Shown here one piece after another: positions 11,438 through 23,674 of a DNA stretch of 64,000 nucleotides. The first letter of the stretch is position 1, and each line of letters starts with the position of its first letter. The position numbers and the translations under genes are program-made. The stretch is taken from the NCBI RefSeq assembly GCF_963678635.1, contig NC_087070.1:43198988-43262987 (forward strand). Reading direction: 5' to 3'. The notes below the pieces were generated by a model. That model was not told the origin of the DNA. It saw only the letters and a program-made list of their open reading frames with translations, and searched no databases. This DNA comes from Symsagittifera roscoffensis. Taxonomy: Eukaryota > Xenacoelomorpha > Acoela > Convolutidae.

Positions 11438-13023
11438 TACCTAATAAGGTTTAGTTACCTTATTGGACTAACTCACTCCCTATTCATTTATAAATTATTG
11501 ATTACGTTTATTTTATCTTACAATGATAGTTTAAGTTTGTTTGCAGGGCTAGTTGTGATCATCTCTTTAATCCCTGCGAGGAAACCCACTGTTGCGTAAA
11601 ATGCTGTCACATGTTCTAAAATAAACATTTGTTCAACGAAAACTCACTCGTCCAAAAAATTGTCATCGTGTGATGTTTATAATACTGGCTTTCAGTAAAG
11701 CGTTATGATTTGAAAAAAAACTTTGTCGTTAAGCTTGAGAGTCTCCGGACATTTCTTTGATTGAAAAATTAGATCAAAATTAGAGAAATAAGATAAATAC
11801 TTTTCTAGGATAATTTTATACTTTTATTAATTTCTATAATTTCTTTCCAGATGCAACTTGTACGCACATGAATTTCTTGCTTAAAACTTTAGCGGTGTTT
11901 TGATTTTCGTATTAAAACAGATGTGAAAATGCATTTTGTCACAGTGAAAGAAACGCATTTTTTTTTACAATAAAACACATTTACTAAGCCCGTTATTTCT
12001 AGCAGCCAATAAAGGGCTTAGTAAGGAGTTTCCGTGATAGGGTTAAACTTTTATGGTTCATCCTTAGTTCACTGACCACCAGAATCAAGTTAGGATAAAA
12101 AATCATTCCCGCTAGTTTTTTGCTGTCTCTCTTTATTAAAATGAATCCAGAAAGGCTAAGACTAGGGATTTTCACCCAATTTATCGCTGAAATTCTTAGA
12201 AGGGGTGGATACAAAATTAAATTAGGGATTAAGTGCTAATAGTCTCCTAATTCAATTTTTTCCAGTAAAACTAAGCTTAAACCTAAAAATACTTTTGGTT
12301 CAAAAATTCAATTATTGAATGTAGAGGTCATGAAAATAAAATGCAAGAAAACTGCTTTTGCTACAAAATATGCAGAATTAGCTGAGCAGCCAAAAGTTGT
12401 TGTCAATTTAAGGTCACAATTTTGTTAGACCAAAAAAACGCTGGGTAGTTAACGATTAAAATAATTTGGATAGCTCATTAAATTTATTGATCGGGTTTGA
12501 AAAAATGCGGGTGTATTTTTTGTGACGAATAAAAATGACAGGTGCATGAAACTTGTGGTCAAGTTAAAGAGTGATCTTATAAAATGTCAAGGAGCTGATA
12601 TAAACTCTCGATAGGTAATAAGTGGGGTTTTCACAAGAGCCAGTTTTTATTTTTAATTAGGTAAGAAAACTGCGTGAACTTTTTTCGCGATCTTTGGATA
12701 ATGCTATTTTATAAATCGCTAATCTAAATAATTTTAAGATGGCCGGCTCAATTGTTTACAGAAAAAACTTAATCAACATGCATAGTTTCTATCACCTGAT
12801 AAATTACAAGCCAACTGAAATGTCATAAAATGTTGGCAGGATCCTTAAAAATGAAGTCAAGACTTAAACCAAGATGTTGATGAAAACGATTAGAGATCGT
12901 TCAAGTTCGCCTTGCTAAATTTGAGTCTATTTGATTCTTTTTTTGTCATAGCTATTGATTCACATAAAATATTTTTTTTTTTGATTTTTTTCTGTTGTCA
13001 TAACTCATGTTTTGCAGTATTAT
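11438..13023. other. AT-rich spacer, nothing recognised
   Basis: No coding signal and no repeat shared with other parts of the window was found in this stretch. Confidence 0.45.
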
Positions 13024-13139
13024 TTTCTGACTTAATAATTTTGTTCTTTTTTGAAAATCTAACGACCAAAAGTTATGATCTTTATCATTAATATGGAACT
13101 TTCCTATATGGAAAAAGAACAAAATTATTAAGTCAGAAA
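13024..13139. repeat. Perfect 28-bp inverted repeat beside an R1 copy
   Basis: TTTCTGACTTAATAATTTTG and the following eight bases at 13024-13051 are repeated exactly in reverse complement at 13112-13139, with a 60-bp spacer. The same sequence occurs singly at about 5516-5545 next to the R1 copy that ends the tandem array, so this looks like a rearranged R1 flank. Confidence 0.8.
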
Positions 13140-13645
13140 TTATAGTTACTTTCCGCTACGAAAGTAACGGAATTTTTTGTGCTCCGGTGGTTTTTTTTTT
13201 CTTCAGACAAATTTCGACTTTTTATCTAGCCAGTTTTGACGGAATTTTTTTATATCATTCAAAAGGTATCAATTTGAAAAGATATTTTACCTGTGATTAA
13301 TTTTCGTAAAGTTTTAGGGGCTTAAAGATTGTCGTTTTTGCCAATTTGGGACATTAACGCGCGATATATTTCGCGTTAATAACGCGTAAGCGGAGATTTA
13401 ATCCGTCTTAGAAATCGTTCCAAATTGGTTCAAGGAAGCTTATTTGCCATAATTGATTTGTTAATACGAGCAAACTCTATCACTTTTCCTTTAAATGGCG
13501 TATGGGAGGATGATTTTCACAAAAATCTTTTTAAAAAATGATTTTATTTTATTACATTTAGTTTTTTCATGTTATTACTGCTCCATAAACCTTAAAAGGC
13601 AGTCGAAACATTCAAGGCTTCGCCCTGATACGAGCAGTCTTGTTA
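13140..13645 (-). repeat. R1 dispersed repeat, reverse orientation
   Basis: Another reverse copy. It begins just after the TTTCCGCTACGAAAGTAACGG end at 13150, has the ATTAACGCG/GCGCGATATATTTCGCG box near 13350-13390, and ends at GAGCAGTCTTGTT near 13645. Its outer flank (TTCTGACTTAATAATTTTG and onward) is also found beside the R1 copy at 5500-5595, so the real element may extend beyond the borders given. Confidence 0.78.
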
Positions 13646-15044
13646 TGTCTGGTGAATGAACATAATAAATCTCATTGCTGAAAAGGAATGGTATAGAAAA
13701 TTAAACAAAGCTTTTGGCCAAAACGTCAGTTTTACAAATAATATGGTTAAAATATCAAAACACATTTTTGTAATTTTTTTAAGTTATAATAAAATTACAA
13801 AACAAAGCGAGAGACATATCAAAAAAGGGTGACTTGGTGTCATAGCAGAGACTGAGAATCGTTGTTTCTGTTTTGCTTGCTGGGGCCGTACGAGAGTTTT
13901 AAATAATCGTTCGCAGTTTGTTCTAACATCTGAGACAGTTGAATAAATTAGTAAGTCAACAAATTTTTAGATAAATTTTTGCCACTCGAAAAAAAAAGTT
14001 TTTATAAGATACAGACAACCCACTCCTCGCCTAACCCACAATTGGCACTTAACTGTTTGTTGTAAGTAGGCAGGTGTTTCAGAGGCGTTAGAATTCGGTA
14101 TACAACCTCTTCAAACGAAACTATTCAGAGTTGTCACCAGAAATTGTCAATTTCTCTGTAATATTGAAAAATACGACGAATCAGTTTGCTCACTATATTT
14201 CAGGGTTTTGGTGACGAAAAGGTGCCGTTAACAACAAAGAAGGCAAAACAAAAACCCTGAACCAAAATAAGCTGCTGATTCTAGGTTTTTTGAGTTGTAT
14301 CAAATCGCTAAAAACCATGAAGGGCTAAGAACAGACACAAAACAATTGTTTGAAGCACGAAACAGAGTAAGGTGTAATCTTGTACTGACAGATAACAAAA
14401 TCAAGAGATTACGAAAGAATACAAAATTATAAAGAAAACATGAGAGCTACAAACAAACGAAAAAGTTTTATCGGGTACCCACGGAGACAGCAAGTGGAGA
14501 CTAAAAACTGGCAACTGGTTGACTTTCAAGAAGAAGTGGAGGAGGTTAAATTACAAAGGGAATCAATAGAAAACTGGTTAAAGCGGGAAAAGAAAACCGT
14601 TTAGAAAAGTGTCGAAAACCAAAACTAGACATGAAAAACACTAAGGACGTTGGAGCGTGTTAAAACCGAACAAAACGAAGTTCGGGATCAAATTCACAAT
14701 TTAAGCAAAAACCAATCATTTGGTGTTTTTTGCTCAGCCCAAAGTCATTAAGTAGAGCAACTAATTCCAACAACACGCAAACTAGCTGAGCAAAAGCAAA
14801 AGAAACAGAAGTTTTGACTTTTTGCGAGAACAAATCTCCGTTTACAAGAAGAACGAAGGCGCATACGATAGAATTACTCACCAAAAAATAATTTTTGACT
14901 GGTGTTTCTAAAGCACCCTAATATTTGCAGAAAAACATACTGAATCGGTGTCAAAATTTTGTGTTCAAAAAGAAAAGAAACCTACTTACCAAACTTATTA
15001 AATCTTACTTTGGTGAAAAGTCAGTTTGATTTTTCTGGCCCAGT
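13646..15044. other. Spacer, nothing recognised
   Basis: A-rich, with a few short frames on both strands that look like chance. No splice-consistent exons or repeat matches noticed. Confidence 0.4.
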
Positions 15045-15330
15045 TTTTTATCCTAAGCTCAAATTCAAAAAGACATTCCACCGGTGATTCACATTGAAAT
15101 GAGGCCAGCAACTTAATCCTGTTATCACAAAACGAGACGCTAAAACACCCTTAGTATTTTATATAGCGTGTGGGGGATTAAATGAAGAAACATTAAAAAT
15201 AATCTTCTTTTTTTTCTCAATTATTTTGTCAAGTATTCAACCAAAAAACTTTCCAATTGGCCCTAAGTGGCCCTAGTCGGAATATTCAGGTCATTGCCCT
15301 GATATACGATCAGTCTTGTTTTTTATCAAT
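15045..15330 (-). repeat. Degenerate R1 copy, reverse orientation
   Basis: Recognisable from the AGCTCAAATTC stretch, the GCGTGTGGGGGATTAAATG box and the terminal CAGTCTTGTT. The hairpin region reads TTCAGGTCATTGCCCTGA, so one arm is mutated. The GCGCG box is missing. Confidence 0.5.
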
Positions 15331-15368
15331 ATACATTTATGAACATTTGGTAAATTATAACTAGGCCT

Positions 15369-16273
15369 CCCGCATCCAGTTTCAAGCGTTAATAATCGAT
15401 TATAGTATGTTTTTAGTACCAATCAAACAAAAGTTGAGAAAAAGATGATTTTAATCGATTATTTATTGATTATAGCCTTTCTTTTTGAAATCAAATATAA
15501 TCATTTATAATACATTAAAATTGATTATAATCGATTATTTTCATCCGAAATTTCAATTCATATGTTTTGCAGAAAAAATTCATTATAATCGATTATAATT
15601 GCTTACAAACCATTTTGTTTGCCTATTTTATCTTCAACTTTGCATATGAAATGCTTATATTTTATACTTTTTGTAGACGCTGGTTTATGTGAGAAATGGG
15701 AAATTTTTTTTAACAGTATTTAAATCAATTCAAATTTATAACTTTTTTTTTCATTTCTTTTTCATTTTAGTTGTTTCATGATGCACATCATAAGTTTTTT
15801 TGACAACCAAAATATCAGCACTTTTCTTTAGTTTCATGATTTATATAGAAGAGTTATGTTTCATCTACCGCGGGATTCTTTCAACTATTATGAAGGGATC
15901 TCTATGAAACTTTTGTTTCGTGGTAAAACTTTGTGTTCAGGTGAACCAAAGAGTAACAAGACATCTCATTTTTAGAGATTTTTGACGGAAAAAAATATCA
16001 TAATCTATTATAATATATTAGAATAGATTACAAGAGATAATAGGATATTTTAAGAGATTATAAGACATTAGAGATTGTCGAGATTTTCGGAAAAATTATA
16101 ATCATTTATAACTGATTAAAATTTATTATAATGTCACGAAAAATGTTATCATTATACTGGATTATAAATCATTTAAACATCTAATTTTGGCGCTTATAAC
16201 TAATTATAATTTTGATAAAAGTACAAATATACTTGTAATATAATCGATTTTTTTCTCTTTTACTGAGTGCGGG
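15369..16273. repeat. CCCGCA/TGCGGG-ended non-autonomous repeat, copy B (905 bp)
   Basis: Second copy of the family at 5721-6595 in the same orientation. It has the same CCCGCATCCAGTTTCAAGCG start and GAGTGCGGG end, the same ATAATCGATTAT-rich arms, and the same central block around 15858-15935. The copies are diverged by many substitutions and small indels, so the insertions are old. Confidence 0.7.
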
Positions 16274-17130
16274 TTACTAAACAGACCAAAGGACGTACCA
16301 TATGGGAGAGCTTTGCAGTCGAGCAGAGACTGGGAGTGATTGCTGCTAATTTGCTAGCTTAGCCCCGAAGTGATTTGCAAACATCCTTTCGCAATTTGAT
16401 CTAATTTTAGACACAGTTTAATAAAAGAGAGAAAATATAATGTTTTTTCAATAGAGTTTCAAGTGGGAAGTTGTTATAAGATACAAACACCTCACCACTT
16501 ACCTGACCCACAGTTGGCACATAACTATTAGGTGTAATCAAGTGAGCATTTCACTAACCCTGAGTATGAGAAAGAAGGGCAAGGTTACGATCCTCCACTT
16601 AAGCCGCATAAAGAAATAATCTACAGATACGCCAGTTGAAACTGATAAAAATCAAAAGAAAACAAAGAGTCTGATTATGTTTCAATAAAAACTACTGTGA
16701 AAATATTGGAAAGTTTGAAATATGATGATAAAATTTTGAGTTGATAAGAGGAATGAAGCAATTCTATATGCCAGTCAGACCGAATGCCCAATAACAGACG
16801 CGAATCCAGGACTTGCTCAAAAGGACAGATGGGGAAGGTGATTTCTCAAAAAAAATCACACAGCGACAAAATTTTGAAAAAAAACTAACAACACAGTTTT
16901 GGGTAGTCAATTGAGTTTTGACCAAAATTGTGTTTTTTTTTGCTCGCTCATTATTTAAAAAAGCTCTTTAGGAAAAAATTTATGGATACAGTAAAATGAA
17001 TACTGTAAAAATGTAAATAAGTACCGCCCTTCATAAAAACGCCACTGCTTAAAAATTATGTTAGGTATTTCTGCAGTTTTAATCTGACATAATTCCGATG
17101 CGTAATTAGTCACTTTCAGACTCTCTAAAG
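16274..17130. other. Spacer / probable downstream flank of the host gene
   Basis: Non-coding. It lies beyond the stop codon and likely poly(A) signal of the minus-strand gene at 17192-25178. No repeat family recognised. Confidence 0.4.
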
Positions 17131-17134
17131 GACG

Positions 17135-17140
17135 TTTATT
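17135..17140 (-). terminator. Candidate poly(A) signal AATAAA for the minus-strand host gene
   Basis: On the minus strand an AATAAA lies about 52 bases after the TGA stop at 17192. The position suits a short 3' UTR. Only the hexamer supports it. Confidence 0.4.
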
Positions 17141-17191
17141 GGTTAAAAATGGTCGAGCATCCGGTCTTTCTGCCATGAGAACAGCCTCCAT

Positions 17192-18060
17192 TCAAAGCTC
17201 TCGATCCAAAACTTTTGTGAACTTTCGAAATAGTTCAGTTTTTCTGTCGTTGAAACTCCGCATTCGGAAAGCAGATTCGACCCATTTTTTAGTCAAGTAT
17301 TGTGAAATGGTTTTGATTAAATTCATTTCTTGTTTCGATAAAGTCTTCTGAAATAATTTGTTCAGCAGAATGACAACTTTGCTCAATGAAAATGAAATTT
17401 CATCCATGTCATCGCATTGAGGGCCTTCTAGAACAATCCGAAGCTCGATTAACTTGTCACGGAGCTCGCTTCGTATATCGGAACATTCAGCACTAGTCAA
17501 TGAATTTCCTTGTAACTTATGGCAGCATTTGAAATACAGTTTAATCACGCTTTCTACTAGAAATTCGGGTTCGATAAGGCCTTCCGGCGTTTCAGAACTT
17601 GAGCATTTGCTCTCGGAGATATCTTTTTTCCGCGACCAAAGTCGTGCAAGACTTTGAAACAGACTCGTTGATTCAGTACTCGGCTTTCGGCTGATCGTAT
17701 TCAGAGGTCTCGGTGGCGGCGTGAAATTAGACCTATACTGTCCTTGATTCCTCAAGAAAGGCTGAGTCGAGACACGGGGCTCTGCATTGTTCCTATTGGC
17801 TGCTCGTCTTTGGGGCTGGGGTGTCATGGGAGTTGGAATCTTGACCTTTTCGTCTCCAGTTTCCGTCAGAAGTACAGACTGGGTCGCTACTCTTCCCATA
17901 AAGGGGGTCGGGGTCGTGACCTCTCCCGTTTGTGTTGTTGGCTTTTGTACCGCGGCTTGAGGCGGCAATACACTTGGCATGTCTAGGCTCGCCGTCTGTT
18001 CGAAATTGAACAAGTCTTCTAGCTCTTGCAATCCCATTATGGCATTGCTGGTGCTTAGAA
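17192..18060 (-). CDS. Candidate last coding exon of the host gene (288 codons plus stop)
   Basis: This open frame has clear protein-like composition in an otherwise non-coding region. The acceptor CTCAATTTAG|TT just before it leaves two bases that complete the codon begun by the previous exon (phase 1 donor at 19430), so frame and splice phase agree. The first half is Pro/Thr/Ser/Gln-rich and probably disordered. The second half (from about residue 140 of the exon) is predicted helical, with a Cys pair (KCC) and regularly spaced Leu/Ile/Val. It ends at TGA with a poly(A) hexamer soon after. I do not recognise the family. The open frame continues upstream to 18124, but the intron border at 18060 explains the phase better. 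Confidence 0.65.
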
Positions 18061-19429
18061 CTAAATTGAGATGAAAGTAAATTAGAGACAGAAGGAGGCC
18101 GGGAACGCCTTCAAAATTTGTCACAGGATGACAACAAAATGAAGCAATTTATTTCATTTTTTGTTCATCATTTTATAATTGCCTAATTTTAAAATTGTGT
18201 TTTTTTTTGTGTTTTCGCAAATAAAATTTTTAGTTTTTATAATCATTTTTACGACTCTTTAAAAAATGAATAAAAAGTATTGTATGCTGAGGAAGTATGA
18301 AGATAATGTAATATTCAGTAGTTGTGATCTTGATTCAGTTGAAACCTGATTTGAAATCATATCTACCTAAAGACTCAGATAGTGAAGATTGAGTGGTATC
18401 TTCATTGTTATCTGATGTGGTTGAATTCGAGTTCTGCCGCATAAAACCTGGTAACAAAAAACAAAATCCTGACAATTTGATGAGAAAATGTAGTTTGAAA
18501 AAGCGCTTTTAACAGCAACCGGCATACTTTTATATATTTAAACGTTATCAGTATGCCACGAGCTATAGTCAAAATATGTTGGACACATTTCAAAAAATGT
18601 CCTATTTTTTGCACCACAGACATTTTTTTTCTGCGCCACAGATAATTTTTGTTGTTCCGACCATTGAGAATGGGGAAGAATTTTGTATTCGGGTGTGTTT
18701 TAGTTTTTTCTCTTTTGTTTTCCACGCAAAATCAGGTACTACACATAATTATCGGACTGTGTTGAATGATATATCGTATTAAAGCCCTTCTCTCGTGATT
18801 CGAACCACATTTAAAATTTCTCTTAGAGCAAGCAGGCTTTTTTATTCTTATTTTAGCCGTTTACAAGAGCTTATTTATAAATAATTTTATTTTTATTCGA
18901 GTAACGCCATGCTGGGAATCAAAGACCTCAAAATTTAAAAAAAATTCTGCAAAAATTTTCATAAATATTTTTTTGTTTTTCTAGTCACTTCCATTTAAAA
19001 CTATTGTCGTGTTTGCCTATTTGACTATATTTGTCGAATATGCCTAAATTATAGCTTTACGTCAGCTCCTTTTGTCACACCACACAAAAACTACACAAAT
19101 TTCAAAAAAAAAACTTTTTTTTCTTGTAGTTTTTTCTAAGACTGGTCGGAACATTCTGTGCTACTACTTGCACAGTAACCGGCTACCCTTGTTATTTATT
19201 GCACATTCTTTCCAACTATTGTTTACCGACTATTGGCGCATCAAGGATAACATGTGTGGTTGTCAAAACTGGATGACGTATAAACTAATACCAAAGGGTG
19301 ACTTTTTGAGTGTAACCGTGTCGAAACCTCGAGGAAAGAAAGACCTCAGCCTCCTCCCTTAAATCACTAGTGAAATATTAGAATTGTTTTGAAATTAAGA
19401 ACTATTACACCAACACTGCTTATATATAC
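18061..19429 (-). other. Predicted intron of the host gene
   Basis: Begins GTATAT on the minus strand and ends TTTAG. AT-rich; the frames at 18408-18782 and 19072-19362 lack protein-like composition and are treated as chance. No mobile element recognised inside. Confidence 0.5.
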
Positions 19430-19731
19430 CTTGAAAATTTGAATCAACGTAAGAGTTCGGAGGTACTGAGGGTCCATTCGTGGACGATGAGAGCACCTCA
19501 CGGGACCAAGGTGATCCTGCAACATTGGCCACACCGACACTTGATTCCCAGTTAGCCTCGGAATAGACATTGTTGTTGATACTGGCGTTAGTTTTGCAGT
19601 TTTTTTCGTGGTCGTTGTTGTTGTTGTTGCGACCCCAACTATCACTCGAATGGTGTTCCTCGCTCGAAGAATGCAAACGCATGTCCGGTTTGGAGGCACT
19701 CTTTATCCATGAATTTGGAGCTCGTTTTAAC
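19430..19731 (-). CDS. Candidate internal coding exon, Ser/Asn-rich (100 codons)
   Basis: Minus-strand exon bounded by an acceptor AAAAAACAG|G and a donor CAAG|GTATAT. The frame that joins the last exon in phase gives a Ser/His/Asn-rich, hydrophilic protein with an NNNNN run encoded by a (GTT)n tract on the plus strand. The two other frames are less protein-like or stop. The 3' junction is in phase with 18060. The 5' junction is not in phase with the obvious donor at 21003 (phase 0). Either the acceptor is the weaker ATAAAG|AGT at 19700, or a small exon lies between 19731 and 21003, or splicing is alternative: from 19731 in the other phase the frame closes after 28 codons. Confidence 0.5.
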
Positions 19732-20516
19732 CTGTTTTTTTAAAATTGAAAAAAAAACTAATAGAAAAAACTGTAATAAAAACTGTAATAAAAAAATATT
19801 TGCAATTTAGATTCCTTTCACTGCAAGCTTCAGAACCTTCACAGCGAAAAGAAATCTCATTCCGAGATTGCCGTGGAACTTTTTCGCCTCTAATCCTTTA
19901 TCTACGTTAGCTCAGTTTTTTTTTACTCTGAATAATTAATCAAAAAATGAATAATAAAGCTGTTTGGTGCACTAATTACTGAAAAGCAAAAAAAATTTAT
20001 ACCAAACCTACACTTGACATTTTAATTTTTGTAATGTATTTTCAATTCAAAAATGAGCTTCACTAATTTGTAAGTTAATAAACATGTCCAAAAATTTTGT
20101 TTTGAATATCAATTAAAAGCGTGTGGCCAATAGTACTACTCGATGAAAGTTTAATGCAAAAACAATTCCCGTTTTTCTTAAAAAAGCTTTAATAAAACCA
20201 GTATTCAAAAAAGCAAAACTTAGATCGCATTTCTATGATAATTTCATTCAATCGTAGCATGTATGTTCCATCAAATGGTTATTTTGAAGTTACGTTTATT
20301 TACATGTGTTTTTGAGACGGGGCGAGCTCTGAAAAATTGCAAAAAATTGTTTTTTTACTTAATTTTCAAAAAAAATTGAAATTATGTTTGTAATTATGAA
20401 ATAATGTAAAAAAACAATAAGTTTGAGAGAGATCGCGCGCCAAACACAACGTTCCAAATAAAATTAGAAATTCTTGACTTGTTGTTTTTTTTGAAACAGT
20501 TAACCAAAATTGAATT

Positions 20517-20529
20517 GGGGGGGGGGGGG
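20517..20529. repeat. G13 homopolymer
   Basis: A run of 13 G on the plus strand in AT-rich intron sequence. Length may be unreliable in the assembly. Confidence 0.8.
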
Positions 20530-21002
20530 TTTACTTTATAAAGGGGTTTTTACGTTTGATATTTTGAACATAAATAAAAAAACAGTTACAAAAATCAAAG
20601 TGAAAGTAACAAAAATGAAGTGAAAAAAACTTTCAATTTCAGACCAAAAAACATCATTTTTAATTTTTTTAGATGTGGGTACGGGATGTTCAAAATATCC
20701 AAAGTGTCATAGAAATTTCACGGCCAACTTTTCCCATATTAACAAAGAAATACAAATTTCAGCAGAATATCAATATTACTTTGTTTTGTAACATCCATGT
20801 CAGATTAATCAATTTTCCGTGTCCTAGCTTGCTGCTTATAGTTACCTGCGGCGAGTTGTGGCTTCACATTTAGTGGGTGTATGTTCAATATGAAAAAAAA
20901 ATCACGGACACTATCAAAAACTAACAAAATTTTATCGTGACTAAATTACATGTCAATAAAAAAATGGAATGAATTTTTTAATGAAAAGATCAAAACGAGC
21001 AC

Positions 21003-21223
21003 CCTGTGTTGTTCCAGCTCTTGTTGCACGACGTCTATATAGTCATAGTTATGCTGCGTGTCATTGTCCTCAAGGTAATAACCTGAAGACGATGATGTTC
21101 CTGTACCTTCAAATCGGTTTGGACCCTGGTGACCTTGAAATCCGTGTTGGAGATACTGAAGTTGAAGTTGGTTTGAGGAACTTGTCTGACTCAGATATGA
21201 CCCGTACGAATATCTATTTCCGG
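21003..21223 (-). CDS. Candidate internal coding exon, Gln/Ser/Tyr-rich (73 codons)
   Basis: The acceptor is the strong CCCAATTTCAG|CC and the donor is AGG|GTGCTC. The two leading bases complete the codon left open by the upstream exon (phase 1 at 22112), so this junction is in phase. The encoded segment is rich in Gln, Ser, Tyr, Asn and Gly and ends in an acidic stretch, DNDTQHNYDY followed by IDVVQQELEQ. It looks like a low-complexity, disordered region. No family recognised. Confidence 0.55.
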
Positions 21224-22111
21224 CTGAAATTGGGATCAATTTCGGCTTAAAATGATCAGCAAAACATTGAAAAAAAGTCGAAAGTCTTCATGGTTAAATT
21301 TAAAAAAATGCCAAGGCTTACAATGAAAACTTGAGAAAACAATAAACAATACTGGAAAGGTTTTTACATCCTATTTAAGAAAAATCAGATTGGGTTGTCG
21401 AGTTATTTCAAACTCTATGCCCCCATTAATTAAACTTCTGTAGATAAATTTGGAAAAGAAGGTTTTTTCGGGAGTACATTACAAAGCCAAAATGTGCACT
21501 CAATTTGGTTTTGATTTTGGTTTGGATAGGCGCTCAATTTGGTGTTTTTAAGCCACTGGAATCCTCAAACAAGTCTGGAAACGTGTTCCAAAATGCATGT
21601 GGATTCCTTTTATATAAGTTCAGCGGATTCTGCGCTCAATTACCTGTAACAAAAGTTTTGACGTAACATTAATTTTGTCATTGATTACCCAACGAGCAAC
21701 AAAACCTAATTTTCTCGGATTACGCAAAATGTAAGCGAACTACGCAATTTTAAGCAATTTCCGCAAAATTGTCTTGTGATAGTTTTTTTGTGTAGAGGTG
21801 AATTCTAAAAATTTGTAGAGGTGAATTCAAAAGAAAGCGGATTCAGCTAAACTGTAATCGATAATGAAATGAATACATACTTGCTTGCGTATTCCACCAT
21901 TTGCTTCGTATTTAACAAACTTGTTGCGTATACCGCAAATTGGGCTGTTTTTGGATCAACTTTTAAGAATACACTGTTTGGCTATTTGTTTGTAAAAATC
22001 AAATAGAAAAAAGGGTCCGAAAAAAACAGCATTTTCCGGTGGATTTCGCTACAAATTTTTTTACAGCCTTCACAATTCAACTTTTGGCCCTGTAATGTAG
22101 TAAATACTTAC

Positions 22112-22190
22112 CTAGGTTGACTCCTTTTAAGCTATTTTCTTCATTTTCGTGATCAGTCGAATCAATTTCTTCATCGTCACTTGTCATGTC
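22112..22190 (-). CDS. Candidate short acidic exon (26 codons)
   Basis: Bounded by a very good acceptor (T-tract then ATTTTAG|GAC) and a textbook donor CTAG|GTAAGT. Only one of three frames is open and it encodes an Asp/Glu-rich segment (SDDEEIDSTDHENEENS). Ends in phase 1, which fits the exon at 21223. Too short for a standard ORF search; splice signals and phase are the evidence. Confidence 0.6.
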
Positions 22191-22300
22191 CTAAAATAAA
22201 AAAAAAACATTTATCTTATCATACTTATCATCTGTATAACTATTGAACGCATTGTCCAGCAGAAACTCAATTTCAGGCATCGAGAAAAAGAGTTTAACAC

Positions 22301-22414
22301 GAACCCACCGAATGAGATTGTAGTTTTCAACTTCTTCTCAAAATCCAAAACGCTGGCTTCCATTTGGCATTCCCAATTTTCCGAATTGAGTTTATTTTTC
22401 ATTGCAATTATTTG
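22301..22414 (-). CDS. Possible internal exon (38 codons), borders uncertain
   Basis: From GAAACTAG|CAA to TTC|GTGTTA the frame is open, in phase 0 at both ends, and could join the first exon (phase 0 donor at 24837) to the acidic exon (phase 0 acceptor at 22190). The residues are protein-like (Lys/Glu/Asn/Trp). However, another frame across 22200-22340 also encodes plausible protein and stops short of a matching donor, so the real exon may differ. Confidence 0.3.
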
Positions 22415-23674
22415 CTAGTTTCAATCCTAAATTAGCAAAAAATGAGCTTTGAAAAAACAGGAGAATTTTATCAAAAACGTGGTCAAATTTGGAAAACAAA
22501 GAGTCTGCTGGTTAAACTTTCAATTTCTTAGCTTCCAGAAGGTTCCCTAGTTTGAGTTACTTGTTAATAGTCTGAATTTTTCTTCCGCTTAAGGCAAAAA
22601 AAAATTCGTTTTAGAAATTTTCAAAACAAATTCTGGGGCTATAACAAACAATGATTTTTTAACCATCAATGAAAAGGTGATAAATATTGAAAAAATAACA
22701 ATGCAATTTTCCATGAGATATATCGGAAAAAAGCAATGGTTTGTAACTTTAACTTTATACTACATAATTAGTGATGGTGAACGATGGGACGTCATCTTTG
22801 GAATGTTCGAAGTAAGAAAAAAATAAATAAACTCTAGTCAGTATCGACTTTACTGCTAGGTGCATTGAACAATTTTTGTTCTCTGCGCTATTGCGCTGTT
22901 ATCGTTTTCTGTCAATTTTGTGAATATGTATCGGAGAATATTTTTCAAATCGCGAACTATTCGGAACATGCAACTTAGAAAACAAACTGTTTGCTACTTT
23001 ATGGAATGCAAAGGCTAAGTTTGGAATGATATATACCGATATAAAAAGAAAAAAATTGCTGATCAAAAATGTAAAGTCAAACGACGAATGACGAGGATAA
23101 AACATACGTATAAGAATTGAGCTCATGTCGAGTCGAAGTGCTCACTCTATGTTTTGACCGTCTTGGCCAAAATTTGGCATGCTTTGACCGTTTCAACAAA
23201 TTTTACTTGTCTCGGCTTCTCGACCAAATTCAGGCATGATTCGATTTTCTCGGCCAAAAAAGTAAACTCGATTTTGCTCAACCTAAGCCAGCTATGTTTT
23301 TACCGTCTCGCCTGAAAAACCTGCTTCATTTCGCTTGACCAAAATCAGATATGATTTGAACGTCTCGACTTAGGGCGGTTCTGCTTCAACTTTCAATTAA
23401 GATGAATTATATTGCTAAAGTTGATGATTGATCGAAAAAAGTAATATATCAGGCTTTTGCTGATGTTTTATTGAGAAGAAAAATATTTGAGTCAATTGTA
23501 ATTTGACTGCTTTGATGAGATAAATTAATTTCTGAAACAAGTTTTTTCATCGTTTAATTACTATTTTTTAAACTTCATCATTTGTTGTTTTTACATGGAC
23601 AAAACTTCAAGAATTGATTTCGTCTTACTGCTGAACAATCGCAACGATGTATCTTTGGACGGTAGTTTAGGTAA

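Noticed and set aside
17139..17986. Plus-strand frames opposite the last host exon
   Set aside because: They are shadows of the minus-strand exon and have no splice or composition support.
18775..18840. GGTTCGAATC box on the minus strand, as in a tRNA T-arm
   Set aside because: The flanking bases do not pair into a T-stem and no cloverleaf can be drawn.
19367..19699. 110-codon frame with a Thr run in the Ser/Asn-rich exon
   Set aside because: The other frame joins the last exon in phase and is more protein-like.
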